47,614 nucleotides of DNA, from NCBI GenBank assembly GCA_021846695.1, contig JAJZWN010000005.1:1-47614 (forward strand), in the 5' to 3' direction. A model generated the notes under the pieces. It worked only from the letters and a program-made list of their open reading frames with translations, was not told where the DNA came from and did not search any database. Shown here one piece after another: positions 8,833 to 18,313 of the stretch. The number at the start of each line of letters is the position of its first letter. The first letter of the stretch is position 1. The stretch is from Thermoplasmata archaeon. GTDB taxonomy: Archaea; Thermoplasmatota; Thermoplasmata; Thermoplasmatales; Thermoplasmataceae. The translations under genes were made by a program, and so were the position numbers.

Positions 8833-9149
8833 TATTTACTCTCCTTTTCCTTTAATCCATTTCTTAATAGCTCATAATCCGGCTCATAGAGCATTGCATG
8901 CTCTTTTGTGTCATATATTTTCACATATCCTTTCAGGGAATCCTTTCCTGTTTCCTGAATATTATGGTCAACTATTATGACTTCCTCTTTGGCTTTATAA
9001 TAATCCATAAGCAGTTTTTTTATTTCATTCCTGCTTACAGTTTTTCCAGATTTAAAATCTATTGTATATTTTATCTCTTTTCTGAACAGCAATTTGTTAT
9101 CCCTTTCGGAATCAACGCTGAAGTTCTTAATCATTTTTTCATTGCTCAT
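8832..9149 (-). CDS. rps24e: 30S ribosomal protein S24e
   Basis: A 105-aa small-subunit ribosomal protein. Family signatures include [16 protein letters not shown] (residues 17-32), the [13 protein letters not shown] helix, and [29 protein letters not shown] at the end. It overlaps the upstream DPCK gene by 11 nt and rps27ae by 1 nt. Length is normal for the family. Confidence 0.95.
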   Translation of the reverse strand: MSNEKMIKNFSVDSERDNKLLFRKEIKYTIDFKSGKTVSRNEIKKLLMDYYKAKEEVIIVDHNIQETGKDSLKGYVKIYDTKEHAMLYEPDYELLRNGLKEKESK

Positions 9150-9645
9150 TTCTGTACATCTCCATTATCATTTCTTTTATTCTTTCTTTTATTTCATCAT
9201 TGACTTTTATGTACGCCATACCCACGTCAGGCACGCCATAAACTATTACTGTATTCTTATCTGCATAAAAAATTATTGGTATAACTGCCAGGTCCTCTTC
9301 GCCATCTACTTCTATTCTCCCATGGACGCCAGTGCTGATAAATTCATAAATTTTATTCATTAAATCAATAGATATGATTCCAGGCGGATTAGAAACAGTT
9401 ATTGACCCCTCTTCATGCATAAATCTTTTTCCATCCCTTTTAGTTACCAGGTCTACTATCTGGAGATTGAGTTTAATGCCCGCATTTTTCAAATTCTCAG
9501 TTGTTACATCTCCCACGGAAATAATTTTATTTTTTAAAGCCAGTTCTCTTATATCATCAACGGAGCACAGGGAATATTTGAAATCCTGTATATATTTCCT
9601 TTCCCTGCTTCCTATTACAATATTACGATCTAACTTTAATGGCAT
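9139..9645 (-). CDS. GTP-dependent dephospho-CoA kinase (DUF359 family)
   Basis: A 168-aa member of the archaeal DUF359/COG1909 family, whose member in Thermococcus was shown to be a GTP-dependent dephospho-CoA kinase, the last step of CoA synthesis. Recognisable segments are VGDVTTENL (about 44-52), [17 protein letters not shown] (about 87-103), [17 protein letters not shown] (about 112-128, conserved GEEDL) and [13 protein letters not shown]. It overlaps spt4 by 23 nt and rps24e by 11 nt. The position inside a translation/transcription operon is the usual archaeal one. Confidence 0.9.
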   Translation of the reverse strand: MPLKLDRNIVIGSRERKYIQDFKYSLCSVDDIRELALKNKIISVGDVTTENLKNAGIKLNLQIVDLVTKRDGKRFMHEEGSITVSNPPGIISIDLMNKIYEFISTGVHGRIEVDGEEDLAVIPIIFYADKNTVIVYGVPDVGMAYIKVNDEIKERIKEMIMEMYRNEQ

Positions 9646-9814
9646 ATATACCTTTTTCTGTTATTCCAGCTTTTTGTGCAATCTGGGAATTTATATCGTT
9701 TATTATCAGGAATCCAAACCAGTCTACCTTTGTACGTTCTTCCCCATGTACCGGGCATACATCTTCAGTTGTGAGCCTCTTGCAAATTTTGCAGGCCTTA
9801 TACGCTTTTTTCAT
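9623..9814 (-). CDS. spt4: Transcription elongation factor Spt4 (RpoE'')
   Basis: A 63-aa zinc protein. The cysteine/histidine set C-x2-C (CKIC), then CPVH, is followed by WFGFLIINDINSQIAQKAGI, the conserved archaeal Spt4 core that binds Spt5 NGN. With Spt5 it promotes RNA polymerase processivity. A GAGGTG Shine-Dalgarno lies four bases upstream (9819-9824), overlapping the rpoE1 stop, so it is translated from the polycistron. Confidence 0.95.
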   Translation of the reverse strand: MKKAYKACKICKRLTTEDVCPVHGEERTKVDWFGFLIINDINSQIAQKAGITEKGIYAIKVRS

Positions 9815-9818
9815 TTAA

Positions 9819-9824
9819 CACCTC
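9819..9824 (-). promoter_or_regulatory. Shine-Dalgarno of spt4
   Basis: GAGGTG on the minus strand, four bases before the spt4 ATG and overlapping the end of rpoE1. Confidence 0.65.
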
Positions 9825-10398
9825 AATTATTAACGTTCTCCTTTTTCATCCATTCCAATTTTCCAAGCCCGGGCTGTTTAGCAGTAAATCCTATTTTGCT
9901 ATCAGACAGGGATGCTGAGGATAGATTCAGGGCAACAATCCTTACACGGATCTTATCTCCTACTTTCAATTCCATTTTGCTATCCTTTCCCACTATTCTC
10001 TGGTTTTCCATATCAATATTTATAGCATCATCCATAATCTGGCTGATATGCAAAAGCCCTTCAAATGGCCCGAATTTTATAAATGCACCGAATTTCTGCA
10101 CAGCCACAACTATTCCATCCACAACTTCATGCATCTTTGGAAAATATGCCAGGGCACTGTATTTTATGGACTGGTACACACCACCGTCACCATGCACTAT
10201 GGTGCCTTCGCCCTTCATTTCGATGCTATTTACAGAAACTATGTATGATTTTCCAATATTTTTCTGGCCTTCCTGGATATCCACTAGCTTACCTTCTAAA
10301 GTTGATTTTGAGGCTTCCGCAACGGCATCAGAATAATTATCATTCAACAGTTCAGGCGGAACCCTTATCACGTATTCATCCTCAAGCAATATGTACAT
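9823..10398 (-). CDS. rpoE1: DNA-directed RNA polymerase subunit E' (Rpb7-like)
   Basis: A 191-aa subunit of the polymerase stalk, with an N-terminal RNP-like domain (about 1-80, MYILLEDEYVIRVPPELL) and a C-terminal S1/OB domain (about 82-180). The latter contains AYFPKMHEVVDGIVVAVQKFGAFIKFGPFEGLLHISQIMDD, the classic S1 RNA-binding motif. It pairs with subunit F in open-complex formation and elongation. The start is set by AAAGGAG seven bases upstream, and it heads the five-gene minus-strand operon. Confidence 0.96.
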   Translation of the reverse strand: MYILLEDEYVIRVPPELLNDNYSDAVAEASKSTLEGKLVDIQEGQKNIGKSYIVSVNSIEMKGEGTIVHGDGGVYQSIKYSALAYFPKMHEVVDGIVVAVQKFGAFIKFGPFEGLLHISQIMDDAINIDMENQRIVGKDSKMELKVGDKIRVRIVALNLSSASLSDSKIGFTAKQPGLGKLEWMKKENVNN

Positions 10399-10405
10399 AT
10401 TTATT

Positions 10406-10412
10406 CTCCTTT
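10406..10412 (-). promoter_or_regulatory. Shine-Dalgarno of rpoE1
   Basis: AAAGGAG on the minus strand, seven bases before the rpoE1 ATG. A likely box A (TTTATAAC context, about 10439-10456) lies about 45 bases upstream, so this operon has a 5' leader. Confidence 0.65.
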
Positions 10413-10667
10413 AAAATATTGTTAAAGAATTTAATAATGTTATAAATATTTATGTATTGTGCCTGTTAATTATATCCGGTTAGAGAAATAATTGTATTCT
10501 ATGCTTTTGCTACCCTAAAGTGCTTGCTTATGGAGAAATCCACCTGCCATAGAGTAATTGTAAACAGATATATGCAGTTATTAAGAAATAACAGTTGTGG
10601 GGATAACCGGAACAATTGATTTTATTTGTTCAATGTAATATAATTGCCATAGTATTGTATAAACCTA

Positions 10668-10677
10668 AAAAATATAT
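10668..10677 (+). promoter_or_regulatory. Box A of asnS
   Basis: AAAAATATAT is centred 27 bases before ATG 10700. It supports that start over the upstream ATG at 10676. Confidence 0.45.
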
Positions 10678-10699
10678 GTGTAATCAATATTCACTTTTA

Positions 10700-11989
10700 A
10701 TGGAAAAAATAAAGGAAGCATTATCAGATGATTTACTTGGAAAAACTGTCAGTATCCGGGGGTGGGTATACCGTATAAGGAGTTCTGGCAAAATAACGTT
10801 TATAGTTATGAGAGACTCTACAGGCATAATACAATGCATAGCATCCTCGGAAAACCTGAACGATGAACAGATGAAAGAAATTTCATCCCTTACTATAGAA
10901 AGCAGCATTGAACTTTCAGGGAAACTCAGGAAAGAGCCCCGTGCAGTAACCGGATATGAAATCTCCCTGCAATCTTATAAAATATATGAAAGGAATGAAA
11001 ATTTCCCAATTGCTAAAGACCTCGGGGAAGAATTTCTCCTGGACAACCGCCATCTCTGGTTGCGCAGCAGGGAGTTTACAGCAGTATTAAAAATCAGGTC
11101 TACAGTTTTTAAGGCATTTGCCGATTATTTTTATAAAGAGGATTATTACCAGGTTCAGGCTCCAATGTTTGTTTCTACTGCCACAGAAGGCGGCTCATCT
11201 TTATTCAATGTAGATTATTTCGGGGAAAAGGTAAATTTAACCCAGAGCTCACAGTTTTATCTTGAAACACTCATATATAGCCTTGAAAAAGTATTCACTA
11301 TAGCACCAAGCTTCCGTGCTGAAAAATCACGTACAAGAAGGCATCTTACCGAGTACTGGCACGCAGAGGGTGAAGCAGCATGGTATAGCAATGAAGACAT
11401 GATGGCCGATGAAGAAAAAATGATAAAATACATCATAGACGAAGTACTGAAAAATAATCTGGAAGATCTGGAAATCATTAAAAGAGATATCAATAAAATA
11501 AAAAATATAAAAATTCCTTTTGAAAGGATAAAATATAAGGATTTAATTGAAAAATCAAAGGAATTTGGCATGAACCTCAAATATGGGGATGACCTCGGGG
11601 CAGACGAAGAATACGGGATAATGGTGCATTTTGATAATCCTATATTTGTTACCGATTATCCAGAATCTTTAAAAACATTTTACCACAGGCCGGACCCCGA
11701 CAATCCCGGAGAGATACTATGCCATGATCTGCTGGCACCTGAGGGGTATGGCGAAGTTTTAGGCGGGGGAGAAAGAATATACGATCTCCAGCAACTTCTT
11801 GACAGGATAAAGGAAAATAACCTGAATCCTGAAGATTATTACTGGTATGTTGATTTAAGGAAATATGGGAGCATTCCACACAGTGGATTTGGCCTGGGGC
11901 TTGATAGGCTTGTAATGTGGATTTGTGGATTATCCAATGTAAGGGAGACAATTCCATACCCCAGAACCATAAGGCGTGTGAAACCATGA
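10700..11989 (+). CDS. asnS: Asparagine-tRNA ligase
   Basis: A 429-aa class IIb aminoacyl-tRNA synthetase that charges tRNA-Asn. The N-terminal OB anticodon-binding domain (about 1-100) has [26 protein letters not shown]. The catalytic domain has motif 2 ([22 protein letters not shown]; the RTRRHLTE.W form favours AsnRS over AspRS) and motif 3 ([15 protein letters not shown]). [15 protein letters not shown] and LGGGERI segments are also present. I took ATG 10700 ([15 protein letters not shown]) because of its box A spacing; ATG 10676 is a possible upstream start. The stop overlaps hemE by ATGA. Confidence 0.93.
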   Translation: MEKIKEALSDDLLGKTVSIRGWVYRIRSSGKITFIVMRDSTGIIQCIASSENLNDEQMKEISSLTIESSIELSGKLRKEPRAVTGYEISLQSYKIYERNENFPIAKDLGEEFLLDNRHLWLRSREFTAVLKIRSTVFKAFADYFYKEDYYQVQAPMFVSTATEGGSSLFNVDYFGEKVNLTQSSQFYLETLIYSLEKVFTIAPSFRAEKSRTRRHLTEYWHAEGEAAWYSNEDMMADEEKMIKYIIDEVLKNNLEDLEIIKRDINKIKNIKIPFERIKYKDLIEKSKEFGMNLKYGDDLGADEEYGIMVHFDNPIFVTDYPESLKTFYHRPDPDNPGEILCHDLLAPEGYGEVLGGGERIYDLQQLLDRIKENNLNPEDYYWYVDLRKYGSIPHSGFGLGLDRLVMWICGLSNVRETIPYPRTIRRVKP

Positions 11990-12993
11990 ACAATTTTATT
12001 CCAGCATTGAAACAGGAACCGCATGACCATATCCCTGTATGGTTTATGCGCCAGGCGGGCAGATATATGGATGAATATAAGGAACTCCGGAAATTATATA
12101 ATATCAGGAAAATGTGCATGGACCCTGAAATTACTGAAAAAATTACATATGCCCCTGTAAAATTGCTCGGAGTGGATGCAGCAATAATATTCGCTGATAT
12201 AATATTGCCTCTGGAAGCCATGGGGTATAAAATAGATTTTAACAGTTCAGGGCCTGATATAGGGAATGGATACAGGCACAATAAAAGTATGGAAGGAATA
12301 CATGAGTTCAATACAGGAGATTTAAAATACAGAACATATGACGCAATCCGGCTCTTCAAGCAGAATCACCCTGAAACCCCCCTTATTGGCTTTTCCGGGG
12401 GAATCATAACAGTTATGTCATATATTATTGCTGGAGTTTCTGATAATAATCTTGTATACACAAAGAAGGTTATGTTAAATGACCCTTCATTTGGAATAAT
12501 GAAAAAAATGATTAAAAACATGATACTTGACTATGTAACAATGCAGGTCAAAGCCGGCGTGGATGCCATACAGATATTTGATTCATGGCTTGGCGCCTTA
12601 TCGCCATATACCTTTGAGAAATACCTGAAAAACGACATTATTGAACTGGTAGAATCAATAAAAAGCAAGGTTCCTGTTATATACTTTTCAACAGGCAGTT
12701 CAGGCATGATAGAACAATTTAATGATATTAAGCCGGATATACTGAGTGTTGACTGGAGAATAAAATTATCCCATGCCAGAACAATATTAAATGGTAGCAT
12801 AGGAATGCAGGGCAATTTAGACCCGTATCTTGTTCAGTACAGCAGGGAAGCAGCACTGGAAGAAACTGGTAGAATCCTCGGTGAAGCAGGAAAGGATGAT
12901 AATTATATATTCAATCTTGGACACGGCGTATTGCCGGAAACAGATCCTGACACGCTCAAAAGCATAACAGACACCGTTCATTCTTATAGATAA
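11986..12993 (+). CDS. hemE: Uroporphyrinogen decarboxylase
   Basis: A 335-aa enzyme converting uroporphyrinogen III to coproporphyrinogen III. The N-terminal signature [12 protein letters not shown] holds the substrate-binding arginines, followed by [16 protein letters not shown] with the catalytic aspartate region, and later [13 protein letters not shown] and [12 protein letters not shown], all standard. The start is the ATG overlapping the asnS stop by four bases; frames starting further upstream lie inside asnS. hemH follows 193 bp downstream. Confidence 0.95.
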   Translation: MNNFIPALKQEPHDHIPVWFMRQAGRYMDEYKELRKLYNIRKMCMDPEITEKITYAPVKLLGVDAAIIFADIILPLEAMGYKIDFNSSGPDIGNGYRHNKSMEGIHEFNTGDLKYRTYDAIRLFKQNHPETPLIGFSGGIITVMSYIIAGVSDNNLVYTKKVMLNDPSFGIMKKMIKNMILDYVTMQVKAGVDAIQIFDSWLGALSPYTFEKYLKNDIIELVESIKSKVPVIYFSTGSSGMIEQFNDIKPDILSVDWRIKLSHARTILNGSIGMQGNLDPYLVQYSREAALEETGRILGEAGKDDNYIFNLGHGVLPETDPDTLKSITDTVHSYR

Positions 12994-13156
12994 AATCTTA
13001 ATTTATCCAGCTATTGGCTTATTGAATTTCTAATTGTGTAAATCCAGTGTTGGTCCATGTTATTTTTATTATACCCTCTCTATCCAACCTATATCTAAGC
13101 TCCCGGTTGAATATCCGGCGGCCAGTGTTTTTTCCATATAAATAAAATGTAGAAAG

Positions 13157-13164
13157 AAATAAAT
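13157..13164 (+). promoter_or_regulatory. Box A of hemH
   Basis: AAATAAAT lies 23-30 bases upstream of the hemH ATG, a spacing that fits a leaderless transcript separate from asnS-hemE. Confidence 0.4.
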
Positions 13165-13186
13165 GCGCGCTTAAAATAAACCATTT

Positions 13187-14071
13187 ATGAAGAAAGTTAT
13201 ATTATTAAGTTACGGAAGCCCTGAAAGGATTGATGATGTTCCGGAATATCTATCAGGCATATTTAATGGGAAACCCGTACCGGAAAAGATCATGGAAGAA
13301 AATATTAAAAAATATGAAATGGTCAATGGCATATCTCCCTCAAACCAGATAATTAAAAATTTAAAAAATAAACTTGGGAAATTGCTGGCAAGATATGGTG
13401 ATTTTGAGATCATAGATGCCTACAAGCACTGGCATCCCGGAATAGAAGAAACAGTATCATCACTGGATGCAGATTATGAGGAAATAATTGCATTGCCACT
13501 GTTTGCTTTTAAGTCAAACAATATTAGAAAATCATACGAAATACCGGTGAAAAAAGCCATGGAAGGAAAAAATATGAAACTGAGGTTCATAAATGGCCTT
13601 GATTACAGCATACTGGCTTCTATGTGGGTTTCAGAGATCAGCAAATACGTATATGATTTTGACAATTTCCTGTTCACTGCACATAGCCTTCCCCTGATAG
13701 ATGACGAATCTGATTATCAGGCATCACTGGAAAGAAATGCAGGGAAAATTTCAGATATGCTTGGCATTGAAAAGTATTATACTGCATTTTACAGCCAGGG
13801 GCCACATGGAAAATGGATTGAACCATCTATATATTCTAAGATTGACCTGTTTAAAGAAGATAAAATTAACAATTTACTTGTATCTCCAATTGGCTTTTTA
13901 TATGAACATCTAGAAATACTATACGATCTTGATGTAAAGTATAAAGAGTTTCTTGAATCCCAGGGCATAAAATACGCACGTGCCAGAACACCATCAGATT
14001 CGGATGGCATGGCCATACTTCTAAAAAACGCAATAATGGGAGTAGAGGGAGATAAGGAAAACTATTATTAG
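13187..14071 (+). CDS. hemH: Ferrochelatase
   Basis: A 294-aa class of ferrochelatase that inserts Fe2+ into a porphyrin ring. The conserved histidine lies in FTAHSLP (H166). The glutamate/aspartate face lies in GFLYEHLEILYDLD (E243), and GPHGKWIEPSI matches the usual GPtp..WL.P segment. The N-terminus (KKVILLSYGSPE) fits LLxxGSP. No transmembrane segment is seen. Whether the substrate is protoporphyrin or coproporphyrin cannot be decided here. Placed after hemE, it completes part of a heme route; no oxidase gene is in the window. Confidence 0.92.
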   Translation: MKKVILLSYGSPERIDDVPEYLSGIFNGKPVPEKIMEENIKKYEMVNGISPSNQIIKNLKNKLGKLLARYGDFEIIDAYKHWHPGIEETVSSLDADYEEIIALPLFAFKSNNIRKSYEIPVKKAMEGKNMKLRFINGLDYSILASMWVSEISKYVYDFDNFLFTAHSLPLIDDESDYQASLERNAGKISDMLGIEKYYTAFYSQGPHGKWIEPSIYSKIDLFKEDKINNLLVSPIGFLYEHLEILYDLDVKYKEFLESQGIKYARARTPSDSDGMAILLKNAIMGVEGDKENYY

Positions 14072-14143
14072 CAGAGGCCAGAGTTATTAAACAGAAATAT
14101 AACTCCACCTTAAATCTTTTTAAGCTTTAATGCATAACTGACT

Positions 14144-15043
14144 ATGGAATCATACAGCATTTTCTGTTACAACGCCTCTGATTATATAAAGGAAATCGCA
14201 AAGGTAGGGACAAATAGTGACATACAGCTTTACCACCGGAAGGATGAAAATATAATAATGACATTTATAGAGCCGATAAAATACCCGGAGAAGGTGTCAT
14301 CACTTACAGATTCAATATATCCTTCAGATATAGCAATAATTAAAGTCAGCTCCATCAATAAGGACCTGGGTGAAGTAATAATAGCTCTTGACCTTATGGG
14401 CAAAACAAGGGGATTTATAATAGCTGATGAAGAGAAACAGCCTGTTATTAAAAAAATTATAGGAAATACCTCATTAAAGGATTATAAATTCTTTACCGGA
14501 AAGCCAATGGAACTCATAGATGAAATAAAGGCAATGGACATACCCAGAAATGGCGATCAGAATTTAACTGTAATAGATCACTTTTTTAAGGTTAAGGGAG
14601 TAGGCACAGTTGCCCTTGGCTTTGTTTTATCCGGAAGCATTTCAAAACACCAGAAACTGGTACTTTCTGACCTGGATCGTGAGGTAGAGGTCAGGTCAAT
14701 ACAGATGAATGATGAGGATGTGGACAGTGCAGGCGCAGGATCCAGAGTAGGGCTTGCATTGAAAAACATAGAGCCTACCGATATGGAAAGGGGGATGTTT
14801 CTATCAGATAAGCCCTTTGAATATGCTGAAACCATACCAGGGAAGGTTGTGCCACAAACAAGCCTGAAATTAGACCTCGGTGACAATTTTGAAATATTTG
14901 TGTCGGATATTATGAGATTCCAGAGGGGCAAATTTGAGAACGACCATATAATTTTAGATAAAAAAATTCCTGTGGTAAAGAAGACAATGGTTCTTTCAAA
15001 TAATAATATGGTACCCAGAATTTTCGGTACCATCAATCTTTAA
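14144..15043 (+). CDS. EF-Tu/SelB-like protein with a degenerate G domain
   Basis: A 299-aa protein resembling an EF-Tu-superfamily factor without GTPase motifs. The first about 130 residues show no GxxxxGKT P-loop, DxxG or NKxD. From about residue 139 a clear EF-Tu domain-2 beta-barrel appears (VIDHFFKVKGVGTVALGFVLSGSISKHQKL, then GSRVGLALKNIEPTDMERGMFL). A short domain-3-like end follows. Archaea encode such degenerate paralogs next to true aEF1A and SelB. A non-GTPase role in translation or RNA binding is an inference. The gene converges on purD and their ends overlap by 11 nt. Confidence 0.75.
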   Translation: MESYSIFCYNASDYIKEIAKVGTNSDIQLYHRKDENIIMTFIEPIKYPEKVSSLTDSIYPSDIAIIKVSSINKDLGEVIIALDLMGKTRGFIIADEEKQPVIKKIIGNTSLKDYKFFTGKPMELIDEIKAMDIPRNGDQNLTVIDHFFKVKGVGTVALGFVLSGSISKHQKLVLSDLDREVEVRSIQMNDEDVDSAGAGSRVGLALKNIEPTDMERGMFLSDKPFEYAETIPGKVVPQTSLKLDLGDNFEIFVSDIMRFQRGKFENDHIILDKKIPVVKKTMVLSNNNMVPRIFGTINL

Positions 15044-16310
15044 TTTTTCCTTTTATCATGGCTTCCGTGCCTATGTCATGCCTGATATAATAATCTCCTG
15101 TTATATATTTCAAATTGTCTTCAACGATATCTGAGGCCTCGTATATGCTATCGCCTATTCCTATCAATGCTAAAGACCTGGATTTTGTTGTGGTTACATG
15201 ATTCAGGGTGCCAGAAACCGATGAATAGTAAACTTTGAAATTATCAGTTTCAATTCTATCCTTAATTGTTAGCTCTGTTTCCACAGGTTTTATTCCATAA
15301 CCGGGAGGTACAATATATTTAAGCACAGTAGCTTTGCTCTTAAATTTTATATTGTTTTTTAATGTCCCGCTGTATATGTCCAGGAAAATATCAACAATAT
15401 TTGACTGCAACAGTGTTAGTACATTTATTCCTTCAGGGTCTGCAAATCTTGAATTGATTTCAATAACCCTTACACCCTGTGCTGTGCTCATAAACTGCCC
15501 GTAAATTACACCCTTGAAAGGATTGTTCTCCTCTCTCATTGCTGTGACAATGTCATTAAGTATACCCCTTGCTTCATTAACTACATCTATAGATAAAAAT
15601 GGCAAAATAAAATTCTTGTCTGATATTGACCCCATCCCGCCGGTATTCGGCCCGAGGTCATCTTCATACAACCTTTTATAGTCCTGGACAACTGGCATAA
15701 ATACCACATTTTTGCTATCTGTAAATGCCTGGATTGAGAACTCTTCGCCTATTTCCCTTTTCTCCAGAAGCACCTTGCCATCACGATCAATAATATCAGA
15801 TGCATATGCTATAGCTTCAGCCACGTTGCTAAGCTGAAGCCCCATAACTTTTACGCCTTTTCCTCCAGTAAGCCCTATTGGCTTTACAGCGTATTCAGTA
15901 TCGTTGTTTTCAAAAAATGTTTTGAGCACTTCTTTATCTGATATGAGCTTATTTTCAATATTTCCCTTTATGTGGTGCCTCTCCATCAGATTGCGCATGT
16001 ATTCCTTTGAAGTTTCAATCATTGCAGCCTTTTGTCCAGGCGAAGCCACAGGAATATGATTTTCTATAAGGCTGTCCACAAGATCCGTATTTAATATGTC
16101 GTCCGGGCCGATAAATGCAATATCTACCCTATTTTTTTTAGCAAAATTTACAATTTCCTGTGTATTCTTATTATATTTTATTACATTGCGCGATAATCCA
16201 AGTATAGATGGATTTTCATTGCTGACGACTGAATAAAGGTTATCTGTTTCCCTTATCTTCCTTGCAATTGCATCTTCTCTACCACCACTGCCTACTAGCA
16301 AGACGTTCAT
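15033..16310 (-). CDS. purD: Phosphoribosylamine-glycine ligase (GAR synthetase)
   Basis: A 425-aa ATP-grasp enzyme for the second step of purine synthesis. Family signatures are MNVLLVGSGGREDAIA at the N-terminus, FIGPDDIL, PVASPGQKAA, the ATP-grasp AVKPIGLTGGKGVKV (about 142-157), LEKREIGEEFSIQAF, GPNTGGMGS and EINSRFADPE. Length is normal. It follows scpB with a 4-nt overlap, so the pair is an operon. Its 3' end overlaps the convergent EF-Tu-like gene by 11 nt. Confidence 0.95.
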   Translation of the reverse strand: MNVLLVGSGGREDAIARKIRETDNLYSVVSNENPSILGLSRNVIKYNKNTQEIVNFAKKNRVDIAFIGPDDILNTDLVDSLIENHIPVASPGQKAAMIETSKEYMRNLMERHHIKGNIENKLISDKEVLKTFFENNDTEYAVKPIGLTGGKGVKVMGLQLSNVAEAIAYASDIIDRDGKVLLEKREIGEEFSIQAFTDSKNVVFMPVVQDYKRLYEDDLGPNTGGMGSISDKNFILPFLSIDVVNEARGILNDIVTAMREENNPFKGVIYGQFMSTAQGVRVIEINSRFADPEGINVLTLLQSNIVDIFLDIYSGTLKNNIKFKSKATVLKYIVPPGYGIKPVETELTIKDRIETDNFKVYYSSVSGTLNHVTTTKSRSLALIGIGDSIYEASDIVEDNLKYITGDYYIRHDIGTEAMIKGKIKD

Positions 16311-16795
16311 TGTTCCTCTGCCCGTAATGTCCTCTTATTAATATTAAATTTACGGTGAAACTCTGTTGTAACCTTATACTTATGTGTATTCCTATATTTT
16401 CTTGATGATACCATTCCACCTTTTTTTAATTTTTCAAGATCCTCTTTGTAAGCATAGCCAAAATTGTCCCTGAGGTTACCGGATATAGCCTCCCCATTCA
16501 TCTTATAAATATAAGAAAGCATGGCAAGCTGCTTTTCAGTGAATTCTTTCTCAATAAAAGGATCCACAACCGGTACAAATTCTTCGCTCAGTTTAATCTT
16601 GTAACTGTTCCCGAACTGCCCCACGATTAATGAGCTCTCTATATTTTCATAATTCCTGGATATTTCTTTAATTGCTTTGATGAACTCTGCATTTGTTATA
16701 TTTAGATATTCAGCTATCTCTGATGCCTTCACCGGTTCTTTAGATGAAAACAGTATTGCTTCAATCCTCCTGGAAATTTCATTCATTATACTCAT
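16307..16795 (-). CDS. scpB: Segregation and condensation protein B (ScpB-like)
   Basis: A 162-aa protein with two winged-helix units, as in ScpB, the kleisin-binding partner of SMC-ScpA condensin. Characteristic segments are RRIEAILFSSKEPVKASEIAEYLNI at the N-terminus and LAMLSYIYKMNGEAISGNLRDNFG in the second winged helix. SMC or ScpA genes are not in the window. The stop overlaps the purD start by 4 nt (ATGA). Confidence 0.87.
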   Translation of the reverse strand: MSIMNEISRRIEAILFSSKEPVKASEIAEYLNITNAEFIKAIKEISRNYENIESSLIVGQFGNSYKIKLSEEFVPVVDPFIEKEFTEKQLAMLSYIYKMNGEAISGNLRDNFGYAYKEDLEKLKKGGMVSSRKYRNTHKYKVTTEFHRKFNINKRTLRAEEQ

Positions 16796-16934
16796 ATCTC
16801 AAAAGTATAATATAACTTTATTGCAGAATATTAACCAGAATATAAGAAAGTTAAATGTAATTCCATGTATTGCACTGAATAACTGTTAAAAATTAAGCAG
16901 GCAGGATCACTGTACTTATAATTTATATTAAAAA

Positions 16935-16944
16935 AATAAATATA
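16935..16944 (+). promoter_or_regulatory. Box A of the NCS1 permease
   Basis: AATAAATATA is centred about 25 bases before ATG 16964, typical of a leaderless start. Confidence 0.5.
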
Positions 16945-16963
16945 TTCTATCTTATTTACCTAT

Positions 16964-18313
16964 ATGGATATAGAAAAATCCGGGGGCCATAATTCTGAAT
17001 TTGTTTATAACGAATTTGAACCCGTACCGGAGGAGATGAGGAAAAACAACTCATCCGAGCTATTCACTCTCTGGTTTGCATCCAACATGACAATTGGAGA
17101 TTTTGCTATAGGATTTATACCCGTGCTCCTCGGTTTAAGTCTGGGTATGTCTTTATTTTCCATGCTTCTCGGAAGTGTTATGGGGTCTATACTTGTAGCA
17201 TTCATGTCCAGGACAGGTACTCTTACAGGATTGCCACAGATGGTCCTCGGGAGGAGGGCCTTCGGTAAAAATTTCGGAATATTTATGACAGTCCTCCAGT
17301 GGATTAACACACTGGGCTGGCTAACAGTAAACCTCATACTTGCTTCATTCGCATTTTCCCTTGCATTTCATGTGCCATACTATGAAATTTCCATAATATT
17401 GATGGGTATAATCATATTTCTCATATCAAATTCTGGAAGAAAATCCATATCATATTTTGAGAAGGCAATGTCAGTTATTCTTGGAATACTTTTTACAATT
17501 ATTATACTTAATGCAGGATTGCATATCAATGACATTTATGCCTATAAACCATCCTCCTTTGGTTTTGGCGTAGCGTTTGGAATAACTCTTGCAACATCAT
17601 TCTCCTATCTTATGTCATGGGGGCCCTATGCGGCAGATTATTCCCGCTATAATAAAACAAAGAATGCGTTTATTTACACTTTTTCAGGTGGTTTGATTGC
17701 TACATTCTGGGCGGAAATAGCAGGCGTATTTGTTGCCATAATGTCACTTGACCCATCAGGAAATCCTGCCAGTGACCTTAACCACGTTCTTGGACCCTAT
17801 GGAATCATAGGCTTGATAGCAATCTTCCTTGGAGGAATAGCAGCGGATGCATTGAATCTCTATTCCAATTCAATATCTCTTAAAAGTACTGGATTAAAAA
17901 TAAGGCGCATATACTCTGTTATTTTTGGCATTGTTATAGCCATAGCATTGGCGGTCGCCCTGTATACAAAATTTTATTCGTTCTATGAAGATTTTCTCTT
18001 CCTCCTTGATTACTGGATAACTCCATGGCTGGGAATTATGCTTGCAGACTTTTTTATAGTAAACAGGAATGAAAAATTCAATATTAAAACCATTCCAGGA
18101 TTGAATATTTCGGGCATTTCAGCATATTTTATAGCCCTCATCGCTTCCGTTCCCTTTATGGACCCCGGAATAATATTTGAAGGGCCAATTTCTAAACTTT
18201 ACCTTGGTGGTGTTGATATAAGTTATTATGTGTCATTCCTGCTGGCCCTTGTACTGTATCCGGTTATAACAAAGGTAATTAATCGAAATAATATCCAGTC
18301 ACATGTTAAATGA
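16964..18313 (+). CDS. NCS1-family purine/cytosine permease
   Basis: A 449-aa transporter with about 12 transmembrane segments. The cytosolic N-terminus (EFEPVPEEMRKNNSSELFTLWFASNMTIGDFAIGF) and the TGLPQMVLGRRAFG loop are typical of nucleobase:cation symporter-1 proteins of the CodB/PucI type. SWGPYAADYSRY lies in the core and LDYWITPWLGIMLADFF near the C-terminus. It probably imports cytosine, another nucleobase or a related ring compound. Its stop overlaps the dCTP deaminase/dUTPase-fold gene by 11 nt, which points to pyrimidine metabolism. Confidence 0.9.
   Translation: MDIEKSGGHNSEFVYNEFEPVPEEMRKNNSSELFTLWFASNMTIGDFAIGFIPVLLGLSLGMSLFSMLLGSVMGSILVAFMSRTGTLTGLPQMVLGRRAFGKNFGIFMTVLQWINTLGWLTVNLILASFAFSLAFHVPYYEISIILMGIIIFLISNSGRKSISYFEKAMSVILGILFTIIILNAGLHINDIYAYKPSSFGFGVAFGITLATSFSYLMSWGPYAADYSRYNKTKNAFIYTFSGGLIATFWAEIAGVFVAIMSLDPSGNPASDLNHVLGPYGIIGLIAIFLGGIAADALNLYSNSISLKSTGLKIRRIYSVIFGIVIAIALAVALYTKFYSFYEDFLFLLDYWITPWLGIMLADFFIVNRNEKFNIKTIPGLNISGISAYFIALIASVPFMDPGIIFEGPISKLYLGGVDISYYVSFLLALVLYPVITKVINRNNIQSHVK

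Noticed and set aside
9374..10336. Long plus-strand ORF of 320 aa
   Set aside because: It lies antisense across DPCK, spt4 and rpoE1, all firmly identified. Its translation is rich in Ser/Phe/Cys runs and has no domain, as expected of a shadow frame.
10577..10592. Inverted repeat GTTATT-AAGA-AATAAC upstream of asnS
   Set aside because: Six-base A/T-rich arms are common by chance, and no second copy or link to a promoter element is seen.
11649..12359. Minus-strand ORF of 236 aa
   Set aside because: Antisense to the 3' end of asnS and the 5' half of hemE; no recognisable domain and no promoter.
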